DNA of 15,498 nucleotides, from assembly GCA_021151535.1 (NCBI GenBank), contig JAGKXC010000049.1, forward strand, positions 1 to 15,498, read 5' to 3'. This document shows, piece after piece, positions 7,500 to 14,872 of this stretch. Source of the DNA: Sphingobacteriia bacterium. GTDB taxonomy: Bacteria; Bacteroidota; Bacteroidia; NS11-12g; UBA955. Below the pieces are notes generated by a model that worked only from the letters and a program-made list of their open reading frames with translations, ran no database searches and was not told the DNA's origin. Position numbers and translations under genes: made by a program. Position 1 is the first letter of the stretch. Each line of letters opens with the position of its first letter.

Positions 7500-8599
7500 G
7501 CAAAAGAATCCTGGTAATTTCACCATCGTTAACTGTAGGTGGCTTGCAAAAGGCAGCCTTAGAGATGGCGTTAATGTTAAGAGATTCGGGTTTTGATGTG
7601 GGGATGGGATTGTTGTTCAAGCACAAGCGATTTTTTGATTTACCAGGCGATATTCCATGCTTTGAGCCCTTGCAAGAAGCAACAGGAACTTGGGCAAGGA
7701 TGAAGCAAATGCGGAATCTTGCACGGGAAGCCGTGACGCAATTTGATGCAGATGTGGTGGTGGTTTACGGGCGATATTACTCGGCTTGGGTGGCATGGGC
7801 CCTCCGGGGAGTGGATGTGAAGTTAGTTGTGAGCGATAGAAACAGTCCGCTGTTTGTTTTGCCTTTGTGGCAACGAATATGGATTCGTTGGACATATTGG
7901 GTAAATGCCCCTGTTTTGGCGTTGGCTCAAACCGAGGCAGCCTTGGTGCATCAGGAGCAATATTTTGGTAGCAAGTGGTTGGGTATTTTCCCATTTAGGC
8001 GCAAAACCCGCGTGGTTTTGTTTCCCAACTTGTTGGATGCTTTAAAACCAGCGGAGGCAGTGGATAGAGAAAAAATTGTTTTGGCTGTTGGGAGGGTTAC
8101 CGATCCTTTAAAAGGAATGGATTGGTTGTTGGAGGTAAGAAATTTGGTTGCGAATACAGAGTGGAAATGGGTAGTTGGAGGTGGAACGGCAGAGGAAAAT
8201 CCTGTTCTGTGGAAGCAGATACAAGCGTTGAACTTAACTGATAAGATTACCTTTTTGGGAAAAGTAAAGGATTTGGATAGTTGGTACAAGAAGGCGGGAA
8301 TATTCATTATGACATCCAAAAGCGAAGGTTTTCCAAATGCTTTGGCAGAGGCTATGCAGCATGGTATGCCTTGTGTGGCTTATGATTTTATTGGAGGAGC
8401 CAAGGATTTGATAGCAAACGAAAAAGTTGGGGTATTGGTTGAATATGGTGATCATGCGGCATGCGCGGCTGCAATGGAAGCCCTGATGAACGATGAAGAA
8501 AAGCGTTTGGCATTGGGTTTAGCAGCGTCAGAATCCGTGCAATGTTTGGTAAGAAAAAACAGAATAAATGAGGTGCAAATCTTGTTTGGTGAACTATAA
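7496..8599 (+). CDS. GT4 family (GT-B fold) glycosyltransferase
   Basis: A 367-residue retaining-type GT4 protein. The N-terminal Rossmann half begins ILVISPSLTVGGLQKAALEMA with the usual Gly-Gly donor-side loop. The C-terminal half has IVLAVGRVTDPLKGMDWLLEV, FLGKV, and EGFPNALAE (E277 and E285), the E-x7-E motif that contacts the nucleotide-sugar donor. It would add one sugar from a nucleotide donor to the lipid-linked glycan on the cytoplasmic side; donor and acceptor cannot be read from the sequence. The start is TTG at 7496, sharing TTGA with the previous stop: the frame is closed by TGA at 7475-7477 and offers no ATG before the conserved strand. The stop abuts the ATG of the next gene with no spacer. 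Confidence 0.9.
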   Translation: MSKRILVISPSLTVGGLQKAALEMALMLRDSGFDVGMGLLFKHKRFFDLPGDIPCFEPLQEATGTWARMKQMRNLAREAVTQFDADVVVVYGRYYSAWVAWALRGVDVKLVVSDRNSPLFVLPLWQRIWIRWTYWVNAPVLALAQTEAALVHQEQYFGSKWLGIFPFRRKTRVVLFPNLLDALKPAEAVDREKIVLAVGRVTDPLKGMDWLLEVRNLVANTEWKWVVGGGTAEENPVLWKQIQALNLTDKITFLGKVKDLDSWYKKAGIFIMTSKSEGFPNALAEAMQHGMPCVAYDFIGGAKDLIANEKVGVLVEYGDHAACAAAMEALMNDEEKRLALGLAASESVQCLVRKNRINEVQILFGEL

Positions 8600-9787
8600 A
8601 TGGAAGCATTAAACCATCCTTTGGTGAGTATTGTTGTGCCTGTTTATCAGGTAGAAGCCTATTTGGATCAATGTGTAATCTCTTTGGTTAGGCAAACCTA
8701 TCAGCATTTGCAGATCATTTTGGTAAATGACGGATCCAAGGATAATAGCGGAAAGATGTGTGAGGCATGGGCGAAAAAGGATGCGAGAATTTCTGTTATT
8801 CATCAAGAAAACCAAGGCCTATCGGGTGCTAGAAATACAGGAATGGCGGCAGCTAGCGGTCAGTTTTTGGTGTTCATGGATTCGGATGATTGGTTAGAGT
8901 TGGATATCATTGAAAAAGCCGTGAATCTGGCGATGCGGTTAGGTGAATATGGTTTATCAGGCGAAAACCGCGAGAAAAACACCTTGGATTTGGTGCTTTG
9001 GCGATACAAGAAAGTTACCGAAAATTCTAAATCTGAAGGGGCGAATTTTCTGGCTTCACCCCAATGGATTCAAGGGTATGATGCTGCCGGTGTTTTGCCT
9101 TTAACCGGAGAAAGTAAGGGCTGGTTATTTGAAAACGGCACAGTACAAACGCAGCTATTTAGAAAAGTTTTGGGACCCTTGGGTGTCGAATTGAATAATC
9201 CGATGCTGTTGGATTCCAATACCAGTAGTTGGGCTAAGTTGTATAATCGGGAATTGTTGGTAAAGAATCATTTGCAATTTTTACCTACCCAAGAAATTGG
9301 TTCGGAAGATTTGCCATTTACATTACAGGTTTTAAGGCTATCACAATCGGTGGCTTGGATGAACGATTTTGGCTTGATGTATCGCAAGGATAATGCAGGG
9401 TCATTAACCAAAAACCATGGAAATACTTTGTTTAAGCGCTATGTAAAGTTGAATCAATTTTTGGATGATTTTTATCAAGAAAATGTAGCGTCTATGGATG
9501 AAAGTGGCGAATACAGACGGGCATTGAACAACCGTCAGGCGTTGAATATTCTCAATGTTTGTTTGAGTTTAATGTACCGCGGATACCAAGCAAGTTCATG
9601 GGAAAAGTATAAACAGTTGAATCAGATTTTTGGCGATACAGATTATCGTAAACGGTTAAAAAAACTAGAATTGGGCGAGTTATCCTTGGGATTTCGCGCC
9701 TTTTATGGTTCAGCCCGTTTGGGATTCACACCCATGGGATTTGTGTTGTTAAAATTGATGTTGTGGGTAAACAGAAGATCGAATTGA
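8600..9787 (+). CDS. GT2 family (GT-A fold) glycosyltransferase
   Basis: This 395-residue protein has the standard family 2 N-terminal domain: VSIVVPVYQVEAYLDQC, ILVNDGSKDNS, HQENQGLSGARNTGM and FMDSDDWLE, with the DxD metal-binding motif at D94-S-D96. The remaining ~290 residues are longer than the core and contain an EDLPF segment resembling the later ED motif that usually carries the catalytic base in this family, then a variable C-terminal region. The protein ends in a basic, hydrophobic stretch (LLKLMLWVNRRSN) that may sit at the membrane surface. It would transfer one sugar to the growing repeat unit; the sugar is unknown. ATG 8600 directly follows the previous TAA, and the stop lies 1 nt before the next ATG. 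Confidence 0.92.
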   Translation: MEALNHPLVSIVVPVYQVEAYLDQCVISLVRQTYQHLQIILVNDGSKDNSGKMCEAWAKKDARISVIHQENQGLSGARNTGMAAASGQFLVFMDSDDWLELDIIEKAVNLAMRLGEYGLSGENREKNTLDLVLWRYKKVTENSKSEGANFLASPQWIQGYDAAGVLPLTGESKGWLFENGTVQTQLFRKVLGPLGVELNNPMLLDSNTSSWAKLYNRELLVKNHLQFLPTQEIGSEDLPFTLQVLRLSQSVAWMNDFGLMYRKDNAGSLTKNHGNTLFKRYVKLNQFLDDFYQENVASMDESGEYRRALNNRQALNILNVCLSLMYRGYQASSWEKYKQLNQIFGDTDYRKRLKKLELGELSLGFRAFYGSARLGFTPMGFVLLKLMLWVNRRSN

Positions 9788-9788
9788 T

Positions 9789-11792
9789 ATGTGTGGAATA
9801 GCGGGTGAGATATTTTTAGGAAAACAGAATTTAGCAGATTTTTCAGGGCGATTAAAATCGATGGCCAATGCCATGATTAAAAGAGGTCCAGATACCGAAG
9901 GCTATTGGCACAATCATGCCGTTGGCCTAGCACACAGGCGATTGAGTATATTGGATTTGGAAACAGGCGCTCAGCCCATGGTGAAGGGCGATTGTGTGGT
10001 GGCTTTTAACGGTGAGATCTACAATTTTGAGGTGTTAAAAGCGGAATTGGTGGCAGTAGGACAGGCTTTTGAAACCCAGAGTGATACCGAAGTATTATTG
10101 GTGGGTTATCAAGTTTGGGGTTGGAAGGTTTTGTTAGAAAAATTGGAAGGCATGTTTGCCTTTGCCCTTTATGATATCAATTTAGGAAAACTAAGAATTG
10201 CCAGAGACAGATTTGGTGAAAAACCCTTGTTTTATAGTCATACAGCGGAAGGTTTGGATTTTGCTTCCGAGATCAAGGCGTTACAAGCTTTGGGTTTGGG
10301 CAAGGGAATCAGCGATGTGGGATTGAGGCTATTTATGCAGTTGAGTTATATCCCTGCACCCCATTCTATCTATCAGGATATCAAAAAGTTGGAGGCTGGC
10401 TGTTACTTGGAGATTGCGTTGGATGCGGCGGCAGAGGATGCGATAAAAATTATCCGTTATTACGATTTGCGTGAAGAAGTTAACTTCAAAAAGGCCAGGC
10501 TGGATGAGATTTTGGGAGTAATGAATGAGCAACAGCAACAAGTCTATTTGCAAAATGAAATCAAGTGCTTGTTGAAACGCAGCGTTGCACAAAAGATGCT
10601 AAGTGATGTTCCTTTGGGTGCATTTTTAAGTGGGGGCGTAGATTCCAGCATTGTATCGGCAGTGATGCAGGAGATTCTAGAAGAGAGAAAATCTGCCGCG
10701 GAAAACAGCGATTCACTTGTGAGTAAGCGCATTCAGGCTACGGATAAGTTAAAGACTTTTTCCATGGGCATGAATGATTATAAGTACGATGAAAGTGAAA
10801 GAGCCAATGTGGTTGTGGCGCATCTGCAGAGTGAGCATTTTACGGAAAAATTGGATTATAATGGGGTTTTGCCTCATTTGGATGAATGGATAGGGTATTT
10901 TGATGAGCCTTTTGGCGATTCCAGTTGTTTGCCGACATCGGCGGTAGCTGCCATGGCGCGCAAAGAAGTAACGGTAGTATTAACGGGAGATTGTGCCGAT
11001 GAATTGTTTGGGGGTTATGAGAAATACCTCATGGGCCATTACAAGCAGCAATGGAATCGTGTGCCTCATTCTATTCAAAACATGGTGGCAAAATTTGTTG
11101 GCTTACTGCCAACCACGCCCCGTTGGAATCCATATGTACGGAAATTTAAAAAGGTGCACAAACTGTCGCATTACTCCGATGAGGCCTTGGCTTATCGGTT
11201 AATGTGTATGGGTTTTTTACCCGAGGAAGTAAAAAAGCTGGTAAACAACAACCAACAAGGTTCTGCAGAGTTGGATATGTTGCAATGGGGCATTCGCTGG
11301 GGCAAATCTTGGGGAAGTCGCAACTTCTTGGATGAAAGCATGATACAAGATACCCAAGTGGTATTAGAGGGCGATATGTTGGTAAAGGTAGATAGGATGT
11401 GTATGCTGCAATCGTTGGAGGCCAGGGTGCCCTTTTTAGAGAGAGAATTGGTAGAATTGGCTTTGGCGATGGATGCTAAATGGAAAATCAAGGGCAAAGA
11501 ACGCAAGTGGATATTGAGAGAAACGTATCGGGATATGCTGCCAAAGGAAACCTTAGACAACAGTAAAAAGGGCTTTGGCGTACCGGTAGATTTCTGGTTC
11601 AGGGGTGCTTTAAAAGAAGATTTACAACGCATGTTGGAACCCCAAAAATTAGAAGAACAAGGTCTTTTTCAAGTGGAATATGTGCAGCAACTGCTACAAG
11701 AACATTTGAGCGAAAAGGCCAATCACAAAGGCAAGTTGTGGAATTTATATGTCTTTCAAAAGTGGTATGAGCGACAAGGTAAGAGTATTTAG
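9789..11792 (+). CDS. asnB: AsnB-type glutamine-hydrolysing amidotransferase (asparagine synthetase-like)
   Basis: A 667-residue two-domain enzyme. The N-terminal Ntn glutaminase begins MCGIAGEIF, with Cys2 as nucleophile after Met removal, and has RGPD, LAHRRLSILD, FNGEIYN and SDTEVLL. The synthetase domain carries the ATP-pyrophosphatase loop SGGVDSS at 281-287, then LTGDCADELFGGY and the late SKKGFGVP segment. The family forms an amide from a carboxylate using glutamine and ATP. In polysaccharide loci such enzymes are linked to amidating uronic acids in the glycan (WbpS-like role), which fits here better than free asparagine synthesis; that choice is inferred from context. A variable insert follows the PP-loop (EERKSAAENSDSLVSKR). 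The gene is flanked directly by glycosyltransferases, with the downstream start overlapping its last 26 nt. Confidence 0.92.
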   Translation: MCGIAGEIFLGKQNLADFSGRLKSMANAMIKRGPDTEGYWHNHAVGLAHRRLSILDLETGAQPMVKGDCVVAFNGEIYNFEVLKAELVAVGQAFETQSDTEVLLVGYQVWGWKVLLEKLEGMFAFALYDINLGKLRIARDRFGEKPLFYSHTAEGLDFASEIKALQALGLGKGISDVGLRLFMQLSYIPAPHSIYQDIKKLEAGCYLEIALDAAAEDAIKIIRYYDLREEVNFKKARLDEILGVMNEQQQQVYLQNEIKCLLKRSVAQKMLSDVPLGAFLSGGVDSSIVSAVMQEILEERKSAAENSDSLVSKRIQATDKLKTFSMGMNDYKYDESERANVVVAHLQSEHFTEKLDYNGVLPHLDEWIGYFDEPFGDSSCLPTSAVAAMARKEVTVVLTGDCADELFGGYEKYLMGHYKQQWNRVPHSIQNMVAKFVGLLPTTPRWNPYVRKFKKVHKLSHYSDEALAYRLMCMGFLPEEVKKLVNNNQQGSAELDMLQWGIRWGKSWGSRNFLDESMIQDTQVVLEGDMLVKVDRMCMLQSLEARVPFLERELVELALAMDAKWKIKGKERKWILRETYRDMLPKETLDNSKKGFGVPVDFWFRGALKEDLQRMLEPQKLEEQGLFQVEYVQQLLQEHLSEKANHKGKLWNLYVFQKWYERQGKSI

Positions 11793-12933
11793 GGTTGTAA
11801 CTATTCCGGTGTATATGAGTCTGATTTTGCGGGGTCAGATGCAATTTTTGCAGCAGCATTACGATGTTACCGGCATCACTGCGGATGATGGTTTTCATTT
11901 TGAGCGCATTGCACCGCGAGAAGGAATTCAGATGCATATTGTTCCATTCAAACGTGATATTTCGCTTTGGAGGGATATTTATTGTTTGTTTTTATTAATA
12001 CGGGCGATGGTAAAAGAGAAGCCCAAATTGGTTCACACCCAAACACCCAAGGCTGGTTTATTGGGTATGTTGGCGGCTTGGATTTGTAGGGTTCCGGTGA
12101 GGATTCATTCTGTAACTGGGGTACCATTAGGACAAATGGAGGGCGGGATTCGCGGCAGGATTTTAAGAACCATGGAGTTATTGACATTCAAATGCGCTAC
12201 CCATATTGTGCCGAATAGTAAAGGGGTTCATGCCTTGTTGTTAATCCACACGTATTTGGCAAACAGCGGGAAAATGGAGTTTTTGGGCAATGGAAGCACC
12301 AATGGTGTGCAATTGGATCGGTTTGTTTTTGATCCAGCCATACGCAATGAAATGCGTGAAAAATGGGGCATTCAACCCGATGAATTTGTATTGGGTTATG
12401 TAGGTAGATTGGCGCGCGATAAAGGCAGCATAGAGTTATTGGAAGCCTATAAAAATTTGAAACAAAGGCATCCCAAATTAAGGTTGCTGAGTGTAGGATT
12501 ATTTGATAAAGATTATGGTATGTTGGGAGAGGCATTTGAAAAGGAAATCAAAGAAACGCCAGGGGTGATTCTAGCGGGCCGACAGCCAGAAGTGGTGCCC
12601 TTTTTTCAGATGATGGATATGTTGGTGCATCCCAGTTACAGAGAGGGATTGCCCAATGTATTGTTGGAAGCAGCAGCGATGGGTTTACCAGTGGTAAGCA
12701 CTTTAGTAAACGGATGTATGGAAGTAGTGGAAGATGGTGTTACGGGCGATTTGGTGGCAGCAAAAGATGCCAAAGCCTTGGAAAATGCAATTGAATCCTT
12801 GTTTTTGGATACTAACAGAAGAGAAAAAATGAAGCTTGCAGCAAGAAACCGAGTAGCAGCTTATTTTGATCAAAAAGTGGTTTGGGAAAATTGGAAAAAA
12901 TATTATGATCAGACGTTGGCTTCAGTACGCTAA
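11767..12933 (+). CDS. GT4 family (GT-B fold) glycosyltransferase, PglA-like
   Basis: The 388-residue protein starts at ATG 11767, overlapping the amidotransferase gene by 26 nt; ATG 11749 would add six residues. Motifs in order are VVTIPVYMSLILRGQM, VHTQTPKAGLLGMLAAW, VPVRIHSVTGVPLG, FLGNGSTNGVQLDRF, VLGYVGRLARDKG and REGLPNVLLE, with the E293/E301 pair of the GT4 donor site. This arrangement resembles the PglA/CapM-like GT4s that often act early, on the first lipid-linked sugar made by a PglC-like phosphoglycosyl transferase. Such a transferase is encoded two genes downstream, so this is a reasonable candidate for the second-sugar transferase; that is inference. Its last 29 nt overlap the second NodB-like gene. 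Confidence 0.9.
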   Translation: MSDKVRVFRVVTIPVYMSLILRGQMQFLQQHYDVTGITADDGFHFERIAPREGIQMHIVPFKRDISLWRDIYCLFLLIRAMVKEKPKLVHTQTPKAGLLGMLAAWICRVPVRIHSVTGVPLGQMEGGIRGRILRTMELLTFKCATHIVPNSKGVHALLLIHTYLANSGKMEFLGNGSTNGVQLDRFVFDPAIRNEMREKWGIQPDEFVLGYVGRLARDKGSIELLEAYKNLKQRHPKLRLLSVGLFDKDYGMLGEAFEKEIKETPGVILAGRQPEVVPFFQMMDMLVHPSYREGLPNVLLEAAAMGLPVVSTLVNGCMEVVEDGVTGDLVAAKDAKALENAIESLFLDTNRREKMKLAARNRVAAYFDQKVVWENWKKYYDQTLASVR

Positions 12934-14074
12934 AAATTATCCCGGTTGGAGCAGCAAAGAGCGTTACTTGGTAATTTCTTGTGATGATTTTGGTGCTGTG
13001 CGATTGGCCAATAAAACGGCGCGGGAATATCTTCAACAGCAAGGGTTGCCGATGAATTTATACCACTATGATCAGTATGATATATTGGAATCTGCGGAAG
13101 ACTTAAACATCTTGGCAGAAACGTTATCTTCTGTTAAAGATAGCAACGGCAAATCTGCGGTTATTACGGGTTTTGGCATGGCAGCGAATATTGATTTTGC
13201 TGCAATGAAGGCCAATGGTTACACGGAATTCATAAACGAAACGGTAGATAAAACTTTTGACCGATTGGGCATGCAGGATGCATGGAAGATGTTACAATCT
13301 ATGCAAGCAGAGGGTTTACTGGCTATGGAATTTCATGGCAGGGAACATGTGCATGTGGGTTGGTTGATGCAGCGTTTACAAGAGAAGCATCCACAAGTGT
13401 TGGCAAATATGGAGGTGGAATCATTGGCAGGATTAGAAAATGCGGGCACAAAGCATATTGATTACACCGCGGCTTTTGCTTATGATTCTAGCGATGAGTT
13501 TCCCCAATTGGCGGAAATTTTGGCTGATGGGATTGCATTATTTGAGCAGGTTTGGGGTGTAAAACCCGTTCATTTTACCCCGCCAGTAATGAAATATAGT
13601 AGGCAACTGGATGAAGTGTTGGTTGGCAATGGCATTCAATATTTGGATCGTGTATTTCAGAACCTGGAGTATTTAGGATATGAGGAAGCGGGAAAAGGAA
13701 AGCATAAAAAGCGTTTTCATTGGCAAAATCAGACATTGAAAACCAAAAACAATATTCCAGAAAGTTGGGGCGTAAAGGCGGCAAAAGGCGAATTGCATGC
13801 GATGATACGCAATTGTTTTTTTGAGCCGATGTGGAATCCGCAATTGGATTGGGTTAATAATACGATGGCACAGATTGAGGCGGCATTTGCCATGGGCAAG
13901 CCGGCGAATTTGGCTACCCACAGGGTGAGCTTTGTGGGGGGTATTGAAAAGGAAGTAAGGGACCGTGGAAACCAAGATTTAAAAAATTTATTGGTAGCAG
14001 TAAAAAAGCGTTGGCCCCAGGTACAGTTTGTGAGTACGCGCGAATTGGGAGAAATTATGAGGTCGAAAAAATAA
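12905..14074 (+). CDS. Divergent NodB-like polysaccharide deacetylase-fold protein, copy 2
   Basis: A 389-residue paralogue of the protein at 266-1513. It has YLVISCDDFG (D27, D28), MEFHGREH (H144 and H148, HxxxH) and ATHR (H339). These match the base, metal-ligand and late-His positions expected of the CE4/NodB fold. Other segments shared with copy 1 include YDILESAEDL, AANIDF, VWGVKP, IRNCFFEP and FVGGIEKE..., ending in KRWPQVQFVSTREL. It lacks a Gly-rich insertion that copy 1 has at about residues 75-110. No signal peptide is visible, so it may act on a cytoplasmic sugar nucleotide or lipid-linked precursor rather than on exported polymer. ATG 12905 overlaps the previous gene by 29 nt; a TTG at 12866 would add 13 residues and is less likely because an ATG is available just before the conserved domain. 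The substrate is unknown. Confidence 0.65.
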   Translation: MIRRWLQYAKNYPGWSSKERYLVISCDDFGAVRLANKTAREYLQQQGLPMNLYHYDQYDILESAEDLNILAETLSSVKDSNGKSAVITGFGMAANIDFAAMKANGYTEFINETVDKTFDRLGMQDAWKMLQSMQAEGLLAMEFHGREHVHVGWLMQRLQEKHPQVLANMEVESLAGLENAGTKHIDYTAAFAYDSSDEFPQLAEILADGIALFEQVWGVKPVHFTPPVMKYSRQLDEVLVGNGIQYLDRVFQNLEYLGYEEAGKGKHKKRFHWQNQTLKTKNNIPESWGVKAAKGELHAMIRNCFFEPMWNPQLDWVNNTMAQIEAAFAMGKPANLATHRVSFVGGIEKEVRDRGNQDLKNLLVAVKKRWPQVQFVSTRELGEIMRSKK

Positions 14075-14086
14075 AACTTTGTACAC

Positions 14087-14118
14087 TTTGGCCTACTGTT
14101 TGTAAATGTGAGGCCAAA
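14087..14118. repeat. Inverted repeat (8-bp arms, 16-nt loop) before the sugar transferase gene
   Basis: TTTGGCCT at 14087-14094 is perfectly complementary to AGGCCAAA at 14111-14118. It begins 12 nt after the stop of the second NodB-like gene. The bases that follow (AATTACG) are not a U-tract, so it is not a clear intrinsic terminator. It could be an attenuator, a processing or protecting hairpin, or chance. It overlaps the GTG at 14108, which argues against that codon being the start of the next gene. Confidence 0.4.
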
Positions 14119-14145
14119 AATTACGTGTATGGAGTTAACGAGTAC

Positions 14146-14153
14146 TAATTTTG
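14146..14153 (+). promoter_or_regulatory. Possible Bacteroidota-type -7 promoter element (TAnnTTTG)
   Basis: TAATTTTG fits the Bacteroidota -7 consensus TAnnTTTG exactly and lies 20 nt before the preferred ATG at 14174. No good TTTG -33 element sits about 19-21 nt upstream, so the match is half of a promoter at best. It lies in the longest likely non-coding gap of the cluster, just after an inverted repeat, which is the main reason to mention it. Confidence 0.25.
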
Positions 14154-14173
14154 CAGTTGCAGACCAAGAGATA

Positions 14174-14872
14174 ATGAAACAACAAAGTATTGGGAAAATG
14201 GTTTACCGAATTGTAAAACGGATAATGGACTTTGCGGTTGCATTGATAGCATTGATTTTGTTGTTACCTGTTTTATTGGTGGTAATGGCTTTGTTGGCTT
14301 GGTTTCAGAATGGCAAAGTGTTTTTTACGCAAGCACGTCCAGGTTATCAAGGAAAAATTTTCCGGGTTATCAAGTTTAAAACCATGCGTGATGACAAGGA
14401 TGAGGATGGGAAATTACTGCCTGATTCTGTGAGATTAACTAAAATTGGCAAGTGGGTAAGAAGCACGAGTTTGGATGAGTTGCCTCAATTAATAAACGTA
14501 TTAAAGGGCGATATGAGTTTTGTAGGGCCAAGACCTTTGTTGGTTGAATACTTAGACAAGTATACCGAAACACAAAACCGCAGGCATGAAGTGTTACCCG
14601 GTATTACAGGTTGGGCCCAAGCCAATGGTAGAAATAATTTAAGTTGGGAGCAAAAGTTTGAATATGATGTTTACTATGTAGACAATCAAAGTTTTGCATT
14701 GGATATGAAGGTGTTTTGGTTGAGTTTTTGGTCGGTAGTAAAACGCGAAGGAATTTCAGCCGATGGTTCAGCAACTATGCCGATATTTGAAGGCAGGGTA
14801 CAGGAACCATTTCTAGAGACATCGAACGATGGTGGACAACCAAGGTTAGGGGAAAAGAAGATCCTTATTTAA
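14174..14872 (+). CDS. PglC/WcaJ-type phosphoglycosyl transferase (bacterial sugar transferase), with an aberrant C-terminal tail
   Basis: This is a monotopic phosphoglycosyl transferase that would attach the first sugar-1-phosphate to undecaprenyl phosphate. The motifs are a basic start YRIVKRIMD, the re-entrant hydrophobic helix (~14-44 from ATG 14174), ARPGYQGKIF, FKTMRDD, SLDELPQL with the catalytic D101-E102 pair, GDMSFVGPRPLL, and LPGITGWAQANGRN. ATG 14174 fits the family best; GTG 14108 and ATG 14129 would add unneeded residues over a hairpin, and ATG 14198 is also possible. The usual family end, around GSATMPIFEG (to ~14793), is followed by ~26 extra residues. These are an out-of-frame reading of DNA that encodes the ABC ATPase in another frame, so the normal stop appears to be lost. 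The catalytic core is intact, so activity may survive. Confidence 0.9.
   Translation: MKQQSIGKMVYRIVKRIMDFAVALIALILLLPVLLVVMALLAWFQNGKVFFTQARPGYQGKIFRVIKFKTMRDDKDEDGKLLPDSVRLTKIGKWVRSTSLDELPQLINVLKGDMSFVGPRPLLVEYLDKYTETQNRRHEVLPGITGWAQANGRNNLSWEQKFEYDVYYVDNQSFALDMKVFWLSFWSVVKREGISADGSATMPIFEGRVQEPFLETSNDGGQPRLGEKKILI

Noticed and set aside
14078..14102. Three TTTG repeats in the gap before the sugar transferase as a -33/-7 promoter pair
   Set aside because: TA-to-TTTG spacing is 3 rather than 2 bases in both candidates (TACACTTTG, TACTGTTTG), and the distance between elements does not fit the usual 19-21 nt.
14108..14173. GTG 14108 as the start of the sugar transferase
   Set aside because: It falls within the loop of the inverted repeat, and the extra 22 residues are not part of the family; ATG 14174 lies just ahead of the conserved basic region and membrane helix.
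14829..14865. Possible programmed -1 frameshift site joining the sugar transferase to the ABC ATPase
   Set aside because: The offset is correct for a -1 shift, but no X XXY YYZ heptamer in the right phase is present; GGGGAAAAGAAG does not allow re-pairing of both tRNAs, and I see no strong downstream structure. A deletion or assembly error is simpler.
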